Source: Spirochaetota bacterium (lineage in GTDB: Bacteria > Spirochaetota > UBA4802 > UBA5368). From it: a stretch of DNA of 51,678 nucleotides. The stretch covers positions 1 through 51,678 of the forward strand of contig JALOTJ010000004.1 of assembly GCA_025457965.1 (NCBI GenBank), written 5' to 3'. Shown piece by piece: positions 9,949-20,027 of this stretch. The first letter of the stretch is position 1, and every line of letters starts with the position of its first letter. The notes beneath the pieces were generated by a model. It was not told the DNA's origin. It did no database searches and was given only the letters and a program-made list of their open reading frames with translations. A program made the translations under genes and the position numbers.

Positions 9949-9979
9949 ATCGGGTAATAATAATGATTGGGGACCGGAA

Positions 9980-11365
9980 ATGAACAGACCACGAAAGACG
10001 GCAGCCGTCATCGGCATTATTATAATGGCCGCGCTTGCGCTCGGCTGCGGCGAGCCGATACCGGTCCGCGAGATGTCGCTGGCCAGGATGGAGATTACAA
10101 GGGCGGAATCCGTCCGGGCCGACAAGTACGCTCCCGCGGAGATGTCGGAGGCCAGGAAGCTCCTTTTGGGAACGCACGAATACATTAAGAATGACGAGTT
10201 GGACAAAACGAAGCAGGGCGCTCTCGATTCGTTCAAAAAGGCGCGCGAGGCGTATGAAAAATCACTGCCGCTGCTCGCCCGGGACACAATGGAGATAGCC
10301 GAGAAGAGCCTGGGTGAGGCGGGCGAGGCCGGCGCCGACATGCTCGCGAAGGACGAGTTCGATCGCGCCCAGGCCGCGTACAAGAGTGCCGGTGAAAACT
10401 TCGAAAGCAAGAAATATTACGAGTCCTACCAGGCGGCCCTCGAAGCCGACAAGCTGGCGAAGAGCGCGCGGAATTCCGCGCTCGGCAAACGGGCCATATT
10501 GAAAGAGGCGATAGCCGAGGTCGATTCCGTAATAGCCGAGGCGGTAAAGCACAACGCGCGCAGACACTCCCCGGAGAAGCTGCAGACCGCGGAGGAGAAC
10601 AACAAAACGGCATCGGAGTCGCTTGACGGTCTCCAGCTTAAAAAGGGGTTCGCGGCCGTCGCCATCGCGAAGACCAGCGCGGACGAGGCCTACCTCGACG
10701 CGCTGAAGGGCTCTTCCGCCGATGACCTCGCCGCTGCGGAGGCCGCCGTCGCACGGGCCGGGAAGTCCGAAGGGGCGAGCCTTGCCAGGGACGAGTTTGC
10801 GGCCTCGAAGGAATCGCTTGTCCGCGCGAAGGAAGCGCACGAGGGGGGCCGCTACCGCGAATCGATGGTCCTCTCGGCCGAGGCGGCCCGGCTTGCCGCG
10901 TCGGCCGAGGGCGCGAAAAAGGCCGGTACGCTCGCAGGTGGGAAAGACAGGGACGCCGGAGTGGCCGGGGACCTGGAGAGGGATGGGAAGGAATATAAGA
11001 GCTACCGTGTCAAATACAACCCTGCCCGCCGCGATTGCCTGTGGCGGATAGCCGAGCGATACTACGGCAATCCGCGCCTGTGGACCCGCATCTACGCGGC
11101 CAACCGGGACAATATACGGAACCCCCATTTCATCAAGCCGGGGCAGACGCTGAGAATTCCGATTCTCAAACCGGCGAAGGGGAATCTTAAATCGTCAGAA
11201 GAGAAAGTGGTCGAGCAGAGCGCGATCCGCATGGAGGCCGCGCCCGAGGAAAAGGATCCCGAAGAGGATCCCGGACTTGACGAAGCACCCTCGGACGATG
11301 AGCCGGAAGAAGAAGTGCCATCGGACGAAACAGGTGAAGGCGTTCCGCTCGACGAGCAGATGTAG
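9980..11365 (+). CDS. LysM domain lipoprotein with helical repeats
   Basis: Lipobox-like ALALGCGEP; C-terminal LysM domain RDCLWRIAERYYGNPRLWTRIYAANRDNIRNPHFIKPGQTLRIP; acidic tail. Confidence 0.85.
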   Translation: MNRPRKTAAVIGIIIMAALALGCGEPIPVREMSLARMEITRAESVRADKYAPAEMSEARKLLLGTHEYIKNDELDKTKQGALDSFKKAREAYEKSLPLLARDTMEIAEKSLGEAGEAGADMLAKDEFDRAQAAYKSAGENFESKKYYESYQAALEADKLAKSARNSALGKRAILKEAIAEVDSVIAEAVKHNARRHSPEKLQTAEENNKTASESLDGLQLKKGFAAVAIAKTSADEAYLDALKGSSADDLAAAEAAVARAGKSEGASLARDEFAASKESLVRAKEAHEGGRYRESMVLSAEAARLAASAEGAKKAGTLAGGKDRDAGVAGDLERDGKEYKSYRVKYNPARRDCLWRIAERYYGNPRLWTRIYAANRDNIRNPHFIKPGQTLRIPILKPAKGNLKSSEEKVVEQSAIRMEAAPEEKDPEEDPGLDEAPSDDEPEEEVPSDETGEGVPLDEQM

Positions 11366-11390
11366 GTTTGATATACCAGGTACGCATGCA

Positions 11391-11417
11391 ATCCCCCGCC
11401 ATGGCGGGGGATTTTTA
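11391..11417 (+). terminator. Rho-independent terminator after the LysM lipoprotein gene
   Basis: Perfect 22-nt palindrome ATCCCCCGCCATGGCGGGGGAT followed by TTTTAT. Confidence 0.8.
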
Positions 11418-11618
11418 TACCTGTAACAAATCGACCGGTGGAAAACCAGATATCAGAGTTCCCGGCGGTTTATCTACTTAAAACATGTGGGCGTTTCGAG
11501 GTGCATTTTCTAATCAGATACGATGCGATTTCGGGGGGAGGGATTTCTCCGTATCCGGAGGCGCTTGCGCGCATATATGTTTTGTTCGACAATGTTATCA
11601 GGGTACAGGGGTAGGCGG

Positions 11619-12602
11619 ATGGATTATGCGGAAATAGAGAAGCTTTCGGAGCGAGTCAAGGAGGCGAGTGTCTTCGCCGCGCGTATCAGGGAAGAGATCG
11701 GAAAGATCATCATCGGGCAGGAGCGGCTCGTGGAGCGCATCATCATCGCGTTTATCTCGGGCGGGCATGTTTTGCTCGAGGGACTGCCGGGCCTCGCGAA
11801 AACGCTTACCGTTCGCGCCTTCGCGCGCAGTGTCGACGCCGGATTCAGCCGCATCCAGTTTACGCCGGACCTGCTCCCGGCCGATCTCATCGGCACGCGA
11901 ATTTACAATCCGAAGGAGCTCGATTTTTTCACGCGCAAGGGGCCCGTTTTTACCAACATCCTCCTCGCGGACGAGGTGAACCGCGCGCCGGCGAAAGTCC
12001 AGTCGGCTCTTTTGCAGGCGATGGAGGAGCACGCCGTAACCATCGGCGGGGAAACGCATGTCCTTCCCGCGCCCTTCATGGTGCTTGCCACGCAGAATCC
12101 CATCGAACAGGAAGGGACCTACCCGCTTCCCGAGGCCCAGGTGGACCGCTTCTTCATGAAATGCCTTGTGGGCTATCCCGCGGACGGCGAAGAGAAGGAG
12201 CTGCTGCGTCGCTACGGTGACATCGATCTGTCAAGGGTCGGGGTGGTGACCGACGCCGCCGCGCTTTCGGAAGTCGCCGCGCTTGTCGGCGGCATCTATA
12301 TCGACGAGCGGCTCATCGACTATATCGTGAACATCGTACGCGAGACCAGGAACCCCGCGAGCGCAGCGCTGGCGGGGCTTGTGGAGTTCGGGGCGAGCCC
12401 GCGGGCATCTATCGCGCTCATGAAGGCGGCGCGCTGCATGGCGTTTCTGCGGGGGCGAGGGTATGTTACGCCCGATGATGTCAAGGAGGTGGGAGCCGAT
12501 GTGCTGCGCCACCGCGTGGTGCTGAGTTACGAGGCCGAGGCCGCCCGCACGAGCGCGGACGACATCGTGAAGACCGTTTTCGACTCGGTGGAGGTGCCGT
12601 AG
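11619..12602 (+). CDS. MoxR-family AAA+ ATPase
   Basis: GGHVLLEGLPGLAKTLTVRAFA, FTPDLLPADLIGT, LLADEVNRAPAKVQSALLQAMEEHAVTIGG. ATG at 11619 preferred over the longer ORF start at 11523. Confidence 0.93.
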   Translation: MDYAEIEKLSERVKEASVFAARIREEIGKIIIGQERLVERIIIAFISGGHVLLEGLPGLAKTLTVRAFARSVDAGFSRIQFTPDLLPADLIGTRIYNPKELDFFTRKGPVFTNILLADEVNRAPAKVQSALLQAMEEHAVTIGGETHVLPAPFMVLATQNPIEQEGTYPLPEAQVDRFFMKCLVGYPADGEEKELLRRYGDIDLSRVGVVTDAAALSEVAALVGGIYIDERLIDYIVNIVRETRNPASAALAGLVEFGASPRASIALMKAARCMAFLRGRGYVTPDDVKEVGADVLRHRVVLSYEAEAARTSADDIVKTVFDSVEVP

Positions 12603-13439
12603 ATGGAGCCTGCCGAACGGGCGCTTTTCAGAAAGCTCCGTATAAAGGTACGCAGGAGGGTGGACGCCCTCTTCGCCGGGGAATACCACTCGGCGTTCCG
12701 GGGCTACGGACTCCTGTTCGACGGAGTGCGCGAGTACCTGTACGGAGACGATGTCCGCAATATCGACTGGAACGTCTCGGCGCGGGCGAACCACCTGTAT
12801 GTGAAGGAGTACATAGAGGAGCGCGAGCTTTCCATCGTGCTGGCCGTTGACATGTCGGCATCGATCGATTACGGGACCGCGCTCAGCAAGCGGGACCTGC
12901 TCCTGGAGGCGGCGGCGCTTTTACTGTATCTCGCGCGCGTGAACAACGACCGGATATCGGTGCTGATCTTCACCGACAGGATCGAGAAATATATACCCCC
13001 GCGAAAGGGGCGGGGCCTCATGTACGCGTTGCACGACGAGATCGCGCGCTTCGAGCCCGTCGCCAGGAGGACCGATATTTCCGTTGCGGTCGACTTCCTT
13101 CGCAAAGTGTTAAAAAAAAGAAGCGTTATTTTCATGCTCTCCGATTTTCTTGACAGCGACTATCTTACGGGACTTCGCCTTCTCGGCAGGAGGCATGACG
13201 TCATTCCGGTCGTCCTTGCGGACCCCGCGGAGCGGGGGGCGGGTTTTCTGGGCCTTGCGGAATATGTCGATCTCGAAACGGGGGAAAACATTCTCACCGA
13301 GACCGTGCCGGAGGGAATTTCCGCTCCGGATTTTCGGGGATTCGATACCGTCCGCCTGAGCACCGACGGGCCGGTTGAAAAGCCGGTACTCGAATTTTTA
13401 CGAAAACGAAGCCGCGCCCGTCGCGCGGCGTCCCGGTAA
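12603..13439 (+). CDS. DUF58 domain-containing protein (Bat operon)
   Basis: FAGEYHSAFRGYGLLFDGVREYLYGDDVRNIDWNVSARANHLYVKEYIEERELSIVLAVDMSASIDYG is the DUF58 signature. Confidence 0.92.
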   Translation: MEPAERALFRKLRIKVRRRVDALFAGEYHSAFRGYGLLFDGVREYLYGDDVRNIDWNVSARANHLYVKEYIEERELSIVLAVDMSASIDYGTALSKRDLLLEAAALLLYLARVNNDRISVLIFTDRIEKYIPPRKGRGLMYALHDEIARFEPVARRTDISVAVDFLRKVLKKRSVIFMLSDFLDSDYLTGLRLLGRRHDVIPVVLADPAERGAGFLGLAEYVDLETGENILTETVPEGISAPDFRGFDTVRLSTDGPVEKPVLEFLRKRSRARRAASR

Positions 13440-13446
13440 TCACGCC

Positions 13447-14430
13447 ATGCGCGGACTGATCGCCACCGGCATGGTCGTTCTGACGCTGGCCTGCGCGTCG
13501 GCGGGTATCGCGCGCGCAACGGAAGAATACCCGGTGGTGACGGCCGCGGTGCGGCCCGAAAAAGCCACGGTAGGCAGCCGGCTGGAATATATCATTACGG
13601 TCGGCGAAGGAAATGTCGCGGGTATAGAAATCTCACCTCCGGAGACGCGAGAATTTATTCCGCCGCCGCACGACGCGGCGGAAGAGCCCTCTCCGGCGGC
13701 GGGAGTGCTTCCTCTCTACATAATTCACTCGGCCGAGAGGAGAGAGAGCGGCCCGGGCCGGGGAAACTCGGTTTCTCTCGTGATGAGCGTCGCATATTAC
13801 CGCACCGGAAGGCATCCGCTTCCCACGGTAGAGGTGCGCGGCGCGGACGGCGTGGCTATCGGATACCGTGTGCCCGAGGTGATGATAGAAGCGAGCAATC
13901 CATCCGGGGATTTGCAGGAGATAGAGCCACCGCTCGATCTGGGTGGCAATTATTACAGGCTGTTGATAGTCGTTTCGATCATGGGAGCCCTTGCGGCTGC
14001 CGCTTACCTGGTCCTGCGCCGTTACGAAAGTCGTCGGAAAAATGATACTCCCGTCCCGTACGAAATCCCGGCGATCGATGAATTTCTGGCGCGAATGCAG
14101 ACCCTTCGCGCGCGGGGACTGGTTGAAGAGGGGAGGCGCGAGGAGTATGTCGTGGAGGCCTCCCGTTTTTTTCGAATGTTTCTTTCCCGCCTCATCGGCA
14201 TCGATGCCATGGAGATGACCGGTCTTGAGCTTGCCGACGCCCTGGAGCGGTATCTCGGTCAGGCCGTCTATTCCCGATTGCGCGGCGACCTCTCGCGCGT
14301 AACGGGGCTCTGGGACCTCGCGAAATTCGCGGAGTTCGCGCCCTCTTCCGCGGCGCTCGGGGACAACCTGGAACTGGCGATGGACCTCGGCAGAAGGATC
14401 GCCCGGGAGGAACGCAGTGGCAGGTCCTGA
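13447..14430 (+). CDS. Bat-operon membrane protein, periplasmic domain plus TM and cytoplasmic helical tail (DUF4381-like position)
   Basis: Signal peptide MRGLIATGMVVLTLACASAGIARA; single TM LLIVVSIMGALAAAAYLVLRRY; sits between DUF58 and VWA genes. Confidence 0.7.
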   Translation: MRGLIATGMVVLTLACASAGIARATEEYPVVTAAVRPEKATVGSRLEYIITVGEGNVAGIEISPPETREFIPPPHDAAEEPSPAAGVLPLYIIHSAERRESGPGRGNSVSLVMSVAYYRTGRHPLPTVEVRGADGVAIGYRVPEVMIEASNPSGDLQEIEPPLDLGGNYYRLLIVVSIMGALAAAAYLVLRRYESRRKNDTPVPYEIPAIDEFLARMQTLRARGLVEEGRREEYVVEASRFFRMFLSRLIGIDAMEMTGLELADALERYLGQAVYSRLRGDLSRVTGLWDLAKFAEFAPSSAALGDNLELAMDLGRRIAREERSGRS

Positions 14431-15415
14431 CTTCAAAGATCCGCTGTATCTGTTACTGTTGATACCGTTCGCGGCGATGGTCGCCTGGTATGTGTACCGG
14501 CGCATCGGTGAACGCGGCGCGGCGATTGCCGTCTCTTCCGCGATGGTCGTCGGGTTGCGCGGATCGATCCGGGTGGCCACATACCGTTTTCTTCCCGTTC
14601 TGCGCTTCGCCTCGATCTTCGTGCTCATCGTCGCACTTGCGAGGCCGGGCAAAAGCGTCGATCTGACCAGTATCAAAAACCCCGGCATCGATATCATGAT
14701 CGCGCTTGACGTTTCCGACTCCATGATGGGCGAAGATTTCGAACCGGATAACCGCCTGGGGGTCGCCAGACGGGTCGTGAAGGATTTCATCGCGCGCAGG
14801 TCGAACGACCGTCTTGGCCTGGTAGTATTCTCGGGCGACGCGTATCTGCACTGCCCGCTGACCGTGGACCACGCCGTGGTGGGGGAGCTCATCGACGAGC
14901 TCGATTTCGACACGGTCGAGGAGGAGGGGACCGCCATCGGCGAGGCGATCGCACTTGCGGCGTCCCGGATGATCGCCAGCCCCGCGAAGAGCCGGATCAT
15001 CCTGCTTCTCACCGACGGCATGAACAACCGCGGGAGTATCGATCCCGAAACGGCGGCCGCGTTGTGCGCCGAAGCCGGCATCAAGGTGTATCCCGTTGGG
15101 ATCGGCAGGGAGGGGCGCGTCCCCTATCCCGCCGGCGGCGGAATATTCCGTTCCAGACAGTTTATCCTGAACCACTTCGACGAAAAGACGCTTCGCGGCG
15201 TCGCCGAAGTTACGGGCGGAAAGTTCTACCGCGCCGAATCGGGAGGCGTCCTGTGGGAGAACGTGCGGGATATCGACCGGCTCGAGAAAAGCGATATCGA
15301 GACAAAAGTATACCGGGAATTCCATGACGGATTCCAGTATTTCCTCGCGGCGGCGATGCTGTTGTTTTTTCTCGAAATAATGCTGCGTTCGGTCTTTTAC
15401 CGGAAGGTGCCATGA
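14417..15415 (+). CDS. batA: von Willebrand factor A domain protein, BatA-like
   Basis: N-terminal TMs; VWA/MIDAS DIMIALDVSDSMMGEDFEPDNRLGVARRVVKDFI; LLLTDGMNNRG. Confidence 0.9.
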   Translation: MAGPDFKDPLYLLLLIPFAAMVAWYVYRRIGERGAAIAVSSAMVVGLRGSIRVATYRFLPVLRFASIFVLIVALARPGKSVDLTSIKNPGIDIMIALDVSDSMMGEDFEPDNRLGVARRVVKDFIARRSNDRLGLVVFSGDAYLHCPLTVDHAVVGELIDELDFDTVEEEGTAIGEAIALAASRMIASPAKSRIILLLTDGMNNRGSIDPETAAALCAEAGIKVYPVGIGREGRVPYPAGGGIFRSRQFILNHFDEKTLRGVAEVTGGKFYRAESGGVLWENVRDIDRLEKSDIETKVYREFHDGFQYFLAAAMLLFFLEIMLRSVFYRKVP

Positions 15416-17133
15416 TGGATTTTGCGAACTACCGGTATCTGGTGTACGTGCTGCTTGCGGGAGCGATTGTTCTCGCGTTTTATGCGGTCTATAGTGCATG
15501 GAAACAACGCGTACTGCGTTCCCTGGCGCCGCGAGCCGACATGCGGGCGGCATTGCTTGCAGGATCGCCGGTTGTGCGCGCGCTCAAAACAGTGCTGATC
15601 GTGCTGTGCGTTGTGCTGTTCTCCGCGGCCGTTCTCAGGCCGCGATGGGGCGAAACCGTGCGTGAGGCCCGAAGCGAGGGCGTGGACCTGCTTGTCGCGC
15701 TCGACGTCTCGAGGAGCATGCTTGCGCGAGATGTCCCCCCGTCGCGGCTTGAGCGCGCCAAAGACGCCGTGCGCCTGATGGCCAATTCGCTGGGAGGCGG
15801 AAGGGCGGGAATGGTACTCTTCGCGGGCGACGCTTTTTTGCAGTGCCCGCTCACGGAGGATGCCGGCGCTTTCATGATGTTCCTGGATTCGGCCGGAGTC
15901 GGTTCGGTGCGCAGGCAGGGAACGGATATCGGCAGAGCCCTCGAGACGGCGGAAAAGGTCTTCGCGTCGAAGCGCATGACCTCAAAAATGCTCGTTCTCA
16001 TCACCGACGGCGAGGATCACGAGGGCCGCGCGGCGGATGCGGCGCGTCGCCTGCGGGAACACGGCGTTTCGGTGCATACGGTCGCTATCGGAACGGCCAC
16101 CGGCGACGCGGTGCCGCTTGACGAGGGCTCGGACGAATACCTGCGCGACGAGAGCGGTGGAACGGTCATGAGCGGTAAAAATTCCGGGGTGCTCGAGCGG
16201 ATCGCCCGCGAGACGGGCGGAGAGCATTTCGATATTACCGCTGACCTCTCCGGCGTTTACCGGCTCATCCGACTGGCGGGCGACCAGGAAAAGCTGAGCC
16301 ATGGCAGCCGCATTGTAAAAGAAAAAGTCGAGCGTTATCAGCTTTTCGTGCTGGCGCTCATAGTGCTTATGCTACTTGAACTCATGCTTCCCGAAAGATC
16401 CCTCGTCCCGCGTTACAAACGATCGGGGATCTCCGCCCGTTCGCGGGATGGACGCGTTCGGGCGGCGCCCGCAATCGTGCTTGCGGCATGTTTGCTTTTT
16501 ATCTCATGGATCGATCCGTACCGGGACGAAGTTCGGGAGGGAAACCGGCTCTTCGGTGAAAAGGATTATCCCGGGGCCGGTGAGCGCTACCGCGCGGCCG
16601 AGAGATATGCGCCGCGCGAGAGGGACAGGGACAGGCTGCGCTTCAACCATGGAGATGCCCGTTATATGCAGGGAGACTATGATGGCGCGCTGGACCATTT
16701 CAGGGGCTCCCTGCGCTCGGGCGACCCCGAGACCCAGAAGAAGGCTCTCTTCAACGCGGGCAACGCGTATTTGAAAAAAGAAGATTACCGCGCCGCGTCG
16801 GGAGCGTACATCGACGCGCTCAAGATAGACCCTGAATACCTTCCGGCGAAGAAAAACCTTGAACATCTGATGCGCATGAATAAAAAGGAACAGGGCAAGC
16901 AGCGCGAGGCGGGTGACCGCAACGGGAGTGGTGGGATCGGAAAGAACAGGGAAGGCGGCGGGGGCGACGGGCGAAGCGGCGCTCGAAAACAGGATGCCGG
17001 CGACTCGAAGAAGGCCGGCGGCCGGATCAGCGCCGAGCAGGCGCGAAACCTCCTGGAATCGATGAAGAACAAGCCGGTGCGCAGGGAGAAGGGAACGGGC
17101 GATGGAAGGCGGGAGCTTGATAAGCAATGGTAA
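15412..17133 (+). CDS. VWA domain protein fused to a C-terminal TPR region (BatB-BatC fusion)
   Basis: VWA: VDLLVALDVSRSMLARDVPPSRLERAKDAV; C-terminal TPRs RFNHGDARYMQGDYDGALDHFRGSL...ALFNAGNAYLKKEDYRAASGAYIDALKIDPEYLPAKKNLEHLM; BatC-like tail LLESMKNKPVRREKG. Confidence 0.9.
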   Translation: MMDFANYRYLVYVLLAGAIVLAFYAVYSAWKQRVLRSLAPRADMRAALLAGSPVVRALKTVLIVLCVVLFSAAVLRPRWGETVREARSEGVDLLVALDVSRSMLARDVPPSRLERAKDAVRLMANSLGGGRAGMVLFAGDAFLQCPLTEDAGAFMMFLDSAGVGSVRRQGTDIGRALETAEKVFASKRMTSKMLVLITDGEDHEGRAADAARRLREHGVSVHTVAIGTATGDAVPLDEGSDEYLRDESGGTVMSGKNSGVLERIARETGGEHFDITADLSGVYRLIRLAGDQEKLSHGSRIVKEKVERYQLFVLALIVLMLLELMLPERSLVPRYKRSGISARSRDGRVRAAPAIVLAACLLFISWIDPYRDEVREGNRLFGEKDYPGAGERYRAAERYAPRERDRDRLRFNHGDARYMQGDYDGALDHFRGSLRSGDPETQKKALFNAGNAYLKKEDYRAASGAYIDALKIDPEYLPAKKNLEHLMRMNKKEQGKQREAGDRNGSGGIGKNREGGGGDGRSGARKQDAGDSKKAGGRISAEQARNLLESMKNKPVRREKGTGDGRRELDKQW

Positions 17134-17155
17134 TGCGGGAAAGCTGATCGGCGTG

Positions 17156-18769
17156 ATGAAGGCGATAGTCTTGACGATGATTACGCTTTTGATCGCGGTT
17201 CCAGCCGCGTTCGGCCTGACTGCCGAGACGGGCATCGAGCCCGCCCGCGTGCGGGTGGGGGAGGCGGCGACGCTTTCCATCAAAATCGACGGTGCCGACG
17301 CTCCCGAGCCGGTTTCAGTTCCCGAAGTGGAGGGGCTTTCGATCGCGTTTACGGGCACGCGGCGGAGCTTCCAGTTCATTAACGGGAAGGGCCGCTCGGA
17401 AACGGCATTGACCTTCCGCGTGGTTCCGGATCGAAGCGGAAGCTTTACCGTCCCGCCCATCACGCTGAAGCGCGGCGGGGAAACAATCCGCTCCAATGCC
17501 GTAACATTTCTTGCGCACGCGGAAGGCACGCCCTCCCCGCGCGGCACGGGCCCGGTCGGGGGACTGGTGCGCGCATCGACACGGAACGTGGTGGCGGGGG
17601 AGCCCATACTTCTGCGTTTTTATCTGGTACACCCGGGAGTCGAGTTTGCCCGGGCCCCGGTTTTCGATAAAATACCCGCCGTACGGGGTTTTATCCTTAA
17701 ACAGATCGACGAAACGCAGCCGGATGGAAGTATGCGCACTGAGAGGGGCGAATTCATCAAGTCGCATATCGCCACCTTTGCGGCCGTGCCTCTGGAGAGC
17801 GGGAGCTTTTCCATCGGGGGCGGTTCGGTCAGTGTCACGGTTGCCGAGTCCGATTCCGGGTCGTTTTTTCCCTTTCTGGTGCCGTCGACACGGCGCATCG
17901 ATTTTGATACCATACCGGTTACGGTGAATCCCTTGCCGGCCGCCGGGAAACCGGCCGGTTTCCGGGGTGATGTCGGCGTCTTCACGGTAAAGATGGAATT
18001 CCCCGACCGGTCCTTTCCCGTCTTCACGGAGTTTCGCCTGAAGGTGAAGGTCGCCGGCAGGGGAAACCTTCTTTCGCTCTCGCGGCCCGAGTTCGCGAAA
18101 GTCGAGGCGCTTTCGATAATTGGTAGCGATGGAGAGGTCAGGCTCACTGTCGCAAACGGATTTATTGAGGGCGAACGGGAATTTATCTATACGGCCATAC
18201 CGCAGAGACCGGGACCGTTTGTTCTGCCGGGCCTCAGTCTCGGCTATTTCAATCCGATCTCGGGGCGCTATGAGGTGGCCCGAACCGCCGACCATGCCTT
18301 CGAGGCGGCCCCGGGCGCCGCAATGCGGAAGGGCCCGGGGAAAGACGGCACCGGAGTAACGTCGCAGGGACTGGAGTTCGATCCGCTGGCGGTGCTGGGG
18401 ATCATCCTGCTCGCAGCCGGGGGCGTCGCGGCGGCCATGTGGTGGAGGCGCCGTGTTTTTTCCGTTTCGCCGAAATCGGGTCCGAGGATGGAATCGTCGG
18501 CCGCGCCGGTGCCGGCGCGGCCGAAAGACCGGCGGGCGGAGCTCGCAAATGCCGCACGCCGGCGGGATCCCGGGTTATTTCTGAAAACGGCCGCTCTTAT
18601 GCTCGATGAAACGTGCACCGCCACATGGTACGGAGCGGCGGAAGATTCGGTAAGGCAAAGCGTCGATGATCTGAAGCGGCGGGTTTACCAGCACCGGTAC
18701 GCCGGTAGGGCCCTTGCGGACCGGGAGATGGATGAGCTTTATCGACGGTTCAGGGAAATATTCCGATGA
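17156..18769 (+). CDS. batD: BatD family protein (aerotolerance operon)
   Basis: Signal peptide from M19 of the 17102 ORF (MKAIVLTMITLLIAVPAAFG); repeated beta domains (VEGLSIAFTGTRRSFQFINGKGRSETALTFRVVPDRSGSFTVPPITLKRGG); C-terminal TM. Confidence 0.85.
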   Translation: MKAIVLTMITLLIAVPAAFGLTAETGIEPARVRVGEAATLSIKIDGADAPEPVSVPEVEGLSIAFTGTRRSFQFINGKGRSETALTFRVVPDRSGSFTVPPITLKRGGETIRSNAVTFLAHAEGTPSPRGTGPVGGLVRASTRNVVAGEPILLRFYLVHPGVEFARAPVFDKIPAVRGFILKQIDETQPDGSMRTERGEFIKSHIATFAAVPLESGSFSIGGGSVSVTVAESDSGSFFPFLVPSTRRIDFDTIPVTVNPLPAAGKPAGFRGDVGVFTVKMEFPDRSFPVFTEFRLKVKVAGRGNLLSLSRPEFAKVEALSIIGSDGEVRLTVANGFIEGEREFIYTAIPQRPGPFVLPGLSLGYFNPISGRYEVARTADHAFEAAPGAAMRKGPGKDGTGVTSQGLEFDPLAVLGIILLAAGGVAAAMWWRRRVFSVSPKSGPRMESSAAPVPARPKDRRAELANAARRRDPGLFLKTAALMLDETCTATWYGAAEDSVRQSVDDLKRRVYQHRYAGRALADREMDELYRRFREIFR

Positions 18770-18796
18770 GGATGAGCCGCCGCATAAAGTATTCGT

Positions 18797-19588
18797 CTAA
18801 CGCAATTTCGCCGACTCCCACATCTCATCCATTTCGGAGAGAGCCATGTCTTCCAGCTTCATGCCCCGCGCCGAGGCCTCTTTCTCGAGGGTCCTGAAGC
18901 GGTCAATAAACTTTTTCACGGTGCGGTTAAGCGCGTCTTCCGCGTTGATGCCGAGGAAGCGCGCGATATTTACCATGGTGAAGAGGATGTCGCCCATCTC
19001 ATCCTCAACGCGGGACGTCCTGTCCGCATCAGGAGTTGCCGACAGCGCTTCCTTGAATTCGGCGACCTCTTCATCGAGCTTGGCGATCACGTCCTCGGTT
19101 TTCTCCCAGTCGAAACCGACCCGCGACACCTTCTGCTGTACCCGGTAGGCCTTGAGGAGCGACGGCAGGTGCGCCGGGACGCCGTCGAGTATCGATTCCC
19201 TGTGCGCCTTCTCCTTTTTCTTAATCCTTTCCCAGCGCTCTATAACCTCGTTTGCGCTCGACGCCTTCTCACCGCCGAAGACGTGGGGATGGCGAAAGAC
19301 CAGCTTATCGAGGATTCCCCGCGCCACGTCATCAATCGTAAACCGGTTCTCTTCGCGGGCTATCTGGGCATGGGCGTAGACCTGGTAGAGCAGATCGCCC
19401 AGTTCTTCCCTGAGGTTTTCGGGATCGCCGCTGTCGATCGCCTCGTACACCTCGTACGCCTCTTCAATCAGATAGGGCTTCAGGGTCCGCGAGGTCTGCT
19501 CCCTGTCCCAGGCGCACCCGTTATCGGCGCGCAGTATCGATGCCAGCTCTTCGAGCGCGTAGAGCGGTCGTTTTTCCTTGAATTCCAT
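18797..19588 (-). CDS. mazG: Nucleoside triphosphate pyrophosphohydrolase
   Basis: From internal Met: CAWDREQTSRTLKPYLIEEAYEVYEAIDSGDPENLREELGDLLYQVYAHAQIA...EDEMGDILFTMVNIARFLGINAEDALN, two MazG domains. Confidence 0.93.
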   Translation of the reverse strand: MEFKEKRPLYALEELASILRADNGCAWDREQTSRTLKPYLIEEAYEVYEAIDSGDPENLREELGDLLYQVYAHAQIAREENRFTIDDVARGILDKLVFRHPHVFGGEKASSANEVIERWERIKKKEKAHRESILDGVPAHLPSLLKAYRVQQKVSRVGFDWEKTEDVIAKLDEEVAEFKEALSATPDADRTSRVEDEMGDILFTMVNIARFLGINAEDALNRTVKKFIDRFRTLEKEASARGMKLEDMALSEMDEMWESAKLR

Positions 19589-19692
19589 GGCCGTCCCTCT
19601 TCGCTCACACAATGGACGCGTGGATCCGGTATTGTCAATATAAAATGAATGATGACCGCGCGGCGATGCGTTGTCACCGCGCGTTCGGGGGG

Positions 19693-19893
19693 TCAGTCTT
19701 TCCTGGTGTTGATTCCCAGCGGCACGTACAGCGGGCAGGTCGAGACTATACTGGTCGCGATGAATATTATCGCGATGATCCCGAGAACCACGGCGGCGAG
19801 TCCGCTGATATTGCCGGTCAGGTATAAAACCCCAATTATTACCGCGACCGTCACGCGCAATAATCTGTCTATGGTGCCCATGTTTTTCCTCAT
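19693..19893 (-). CDS. Small DUF2892-type membrane protein
   Basis: MRKNMGTIDRLLRVTVAVIIGVLYLTGNISGLAAVVLGIIAIIFIATSIVSTCPLYVPLGINT matches the YgaP-like DUF2892 pattern. Confidence 0.8.
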   Translation of the reverse strand: MRKNMGTIDRLLRVTVAVIIGVLYLTGNISGLAAVVLGIIAIIFIATSIVSTCPLYVPLGINTRKD

Positions 19894-20027
19894 GTCCTTC
19901 CTCCACGCGGTTTGTAGAATATAGCCCTGGGCCGTTACAAGCCTGAATCCCTGATGAACGCGGCCCGCTGAAAAATAATACTGAGCGATTATGAACAAGT
20001 CAAAAAATAATTGTCGCAGGAGACGGG

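Noticed and set aside
11523-11618. N-terminal extension of MoxR
   Set aside because: Residues MRFRGEGFLRIRRRLRAYMFC... do not look like MoxR; ATG at 11619 fits the family start.
13633-15084. 483-aa minus-strand ORF
   Set aside because: Antisense to the Bat operon genes, which show signal peptide, TM and VWA motifs.
17102-17155. Upstream extension of the BatD ORF overlapping BatB-TPR
   Set aside because: A signal peptide begins exactly at the internal Met (17156), so the 32-bp overlap is probably not real.
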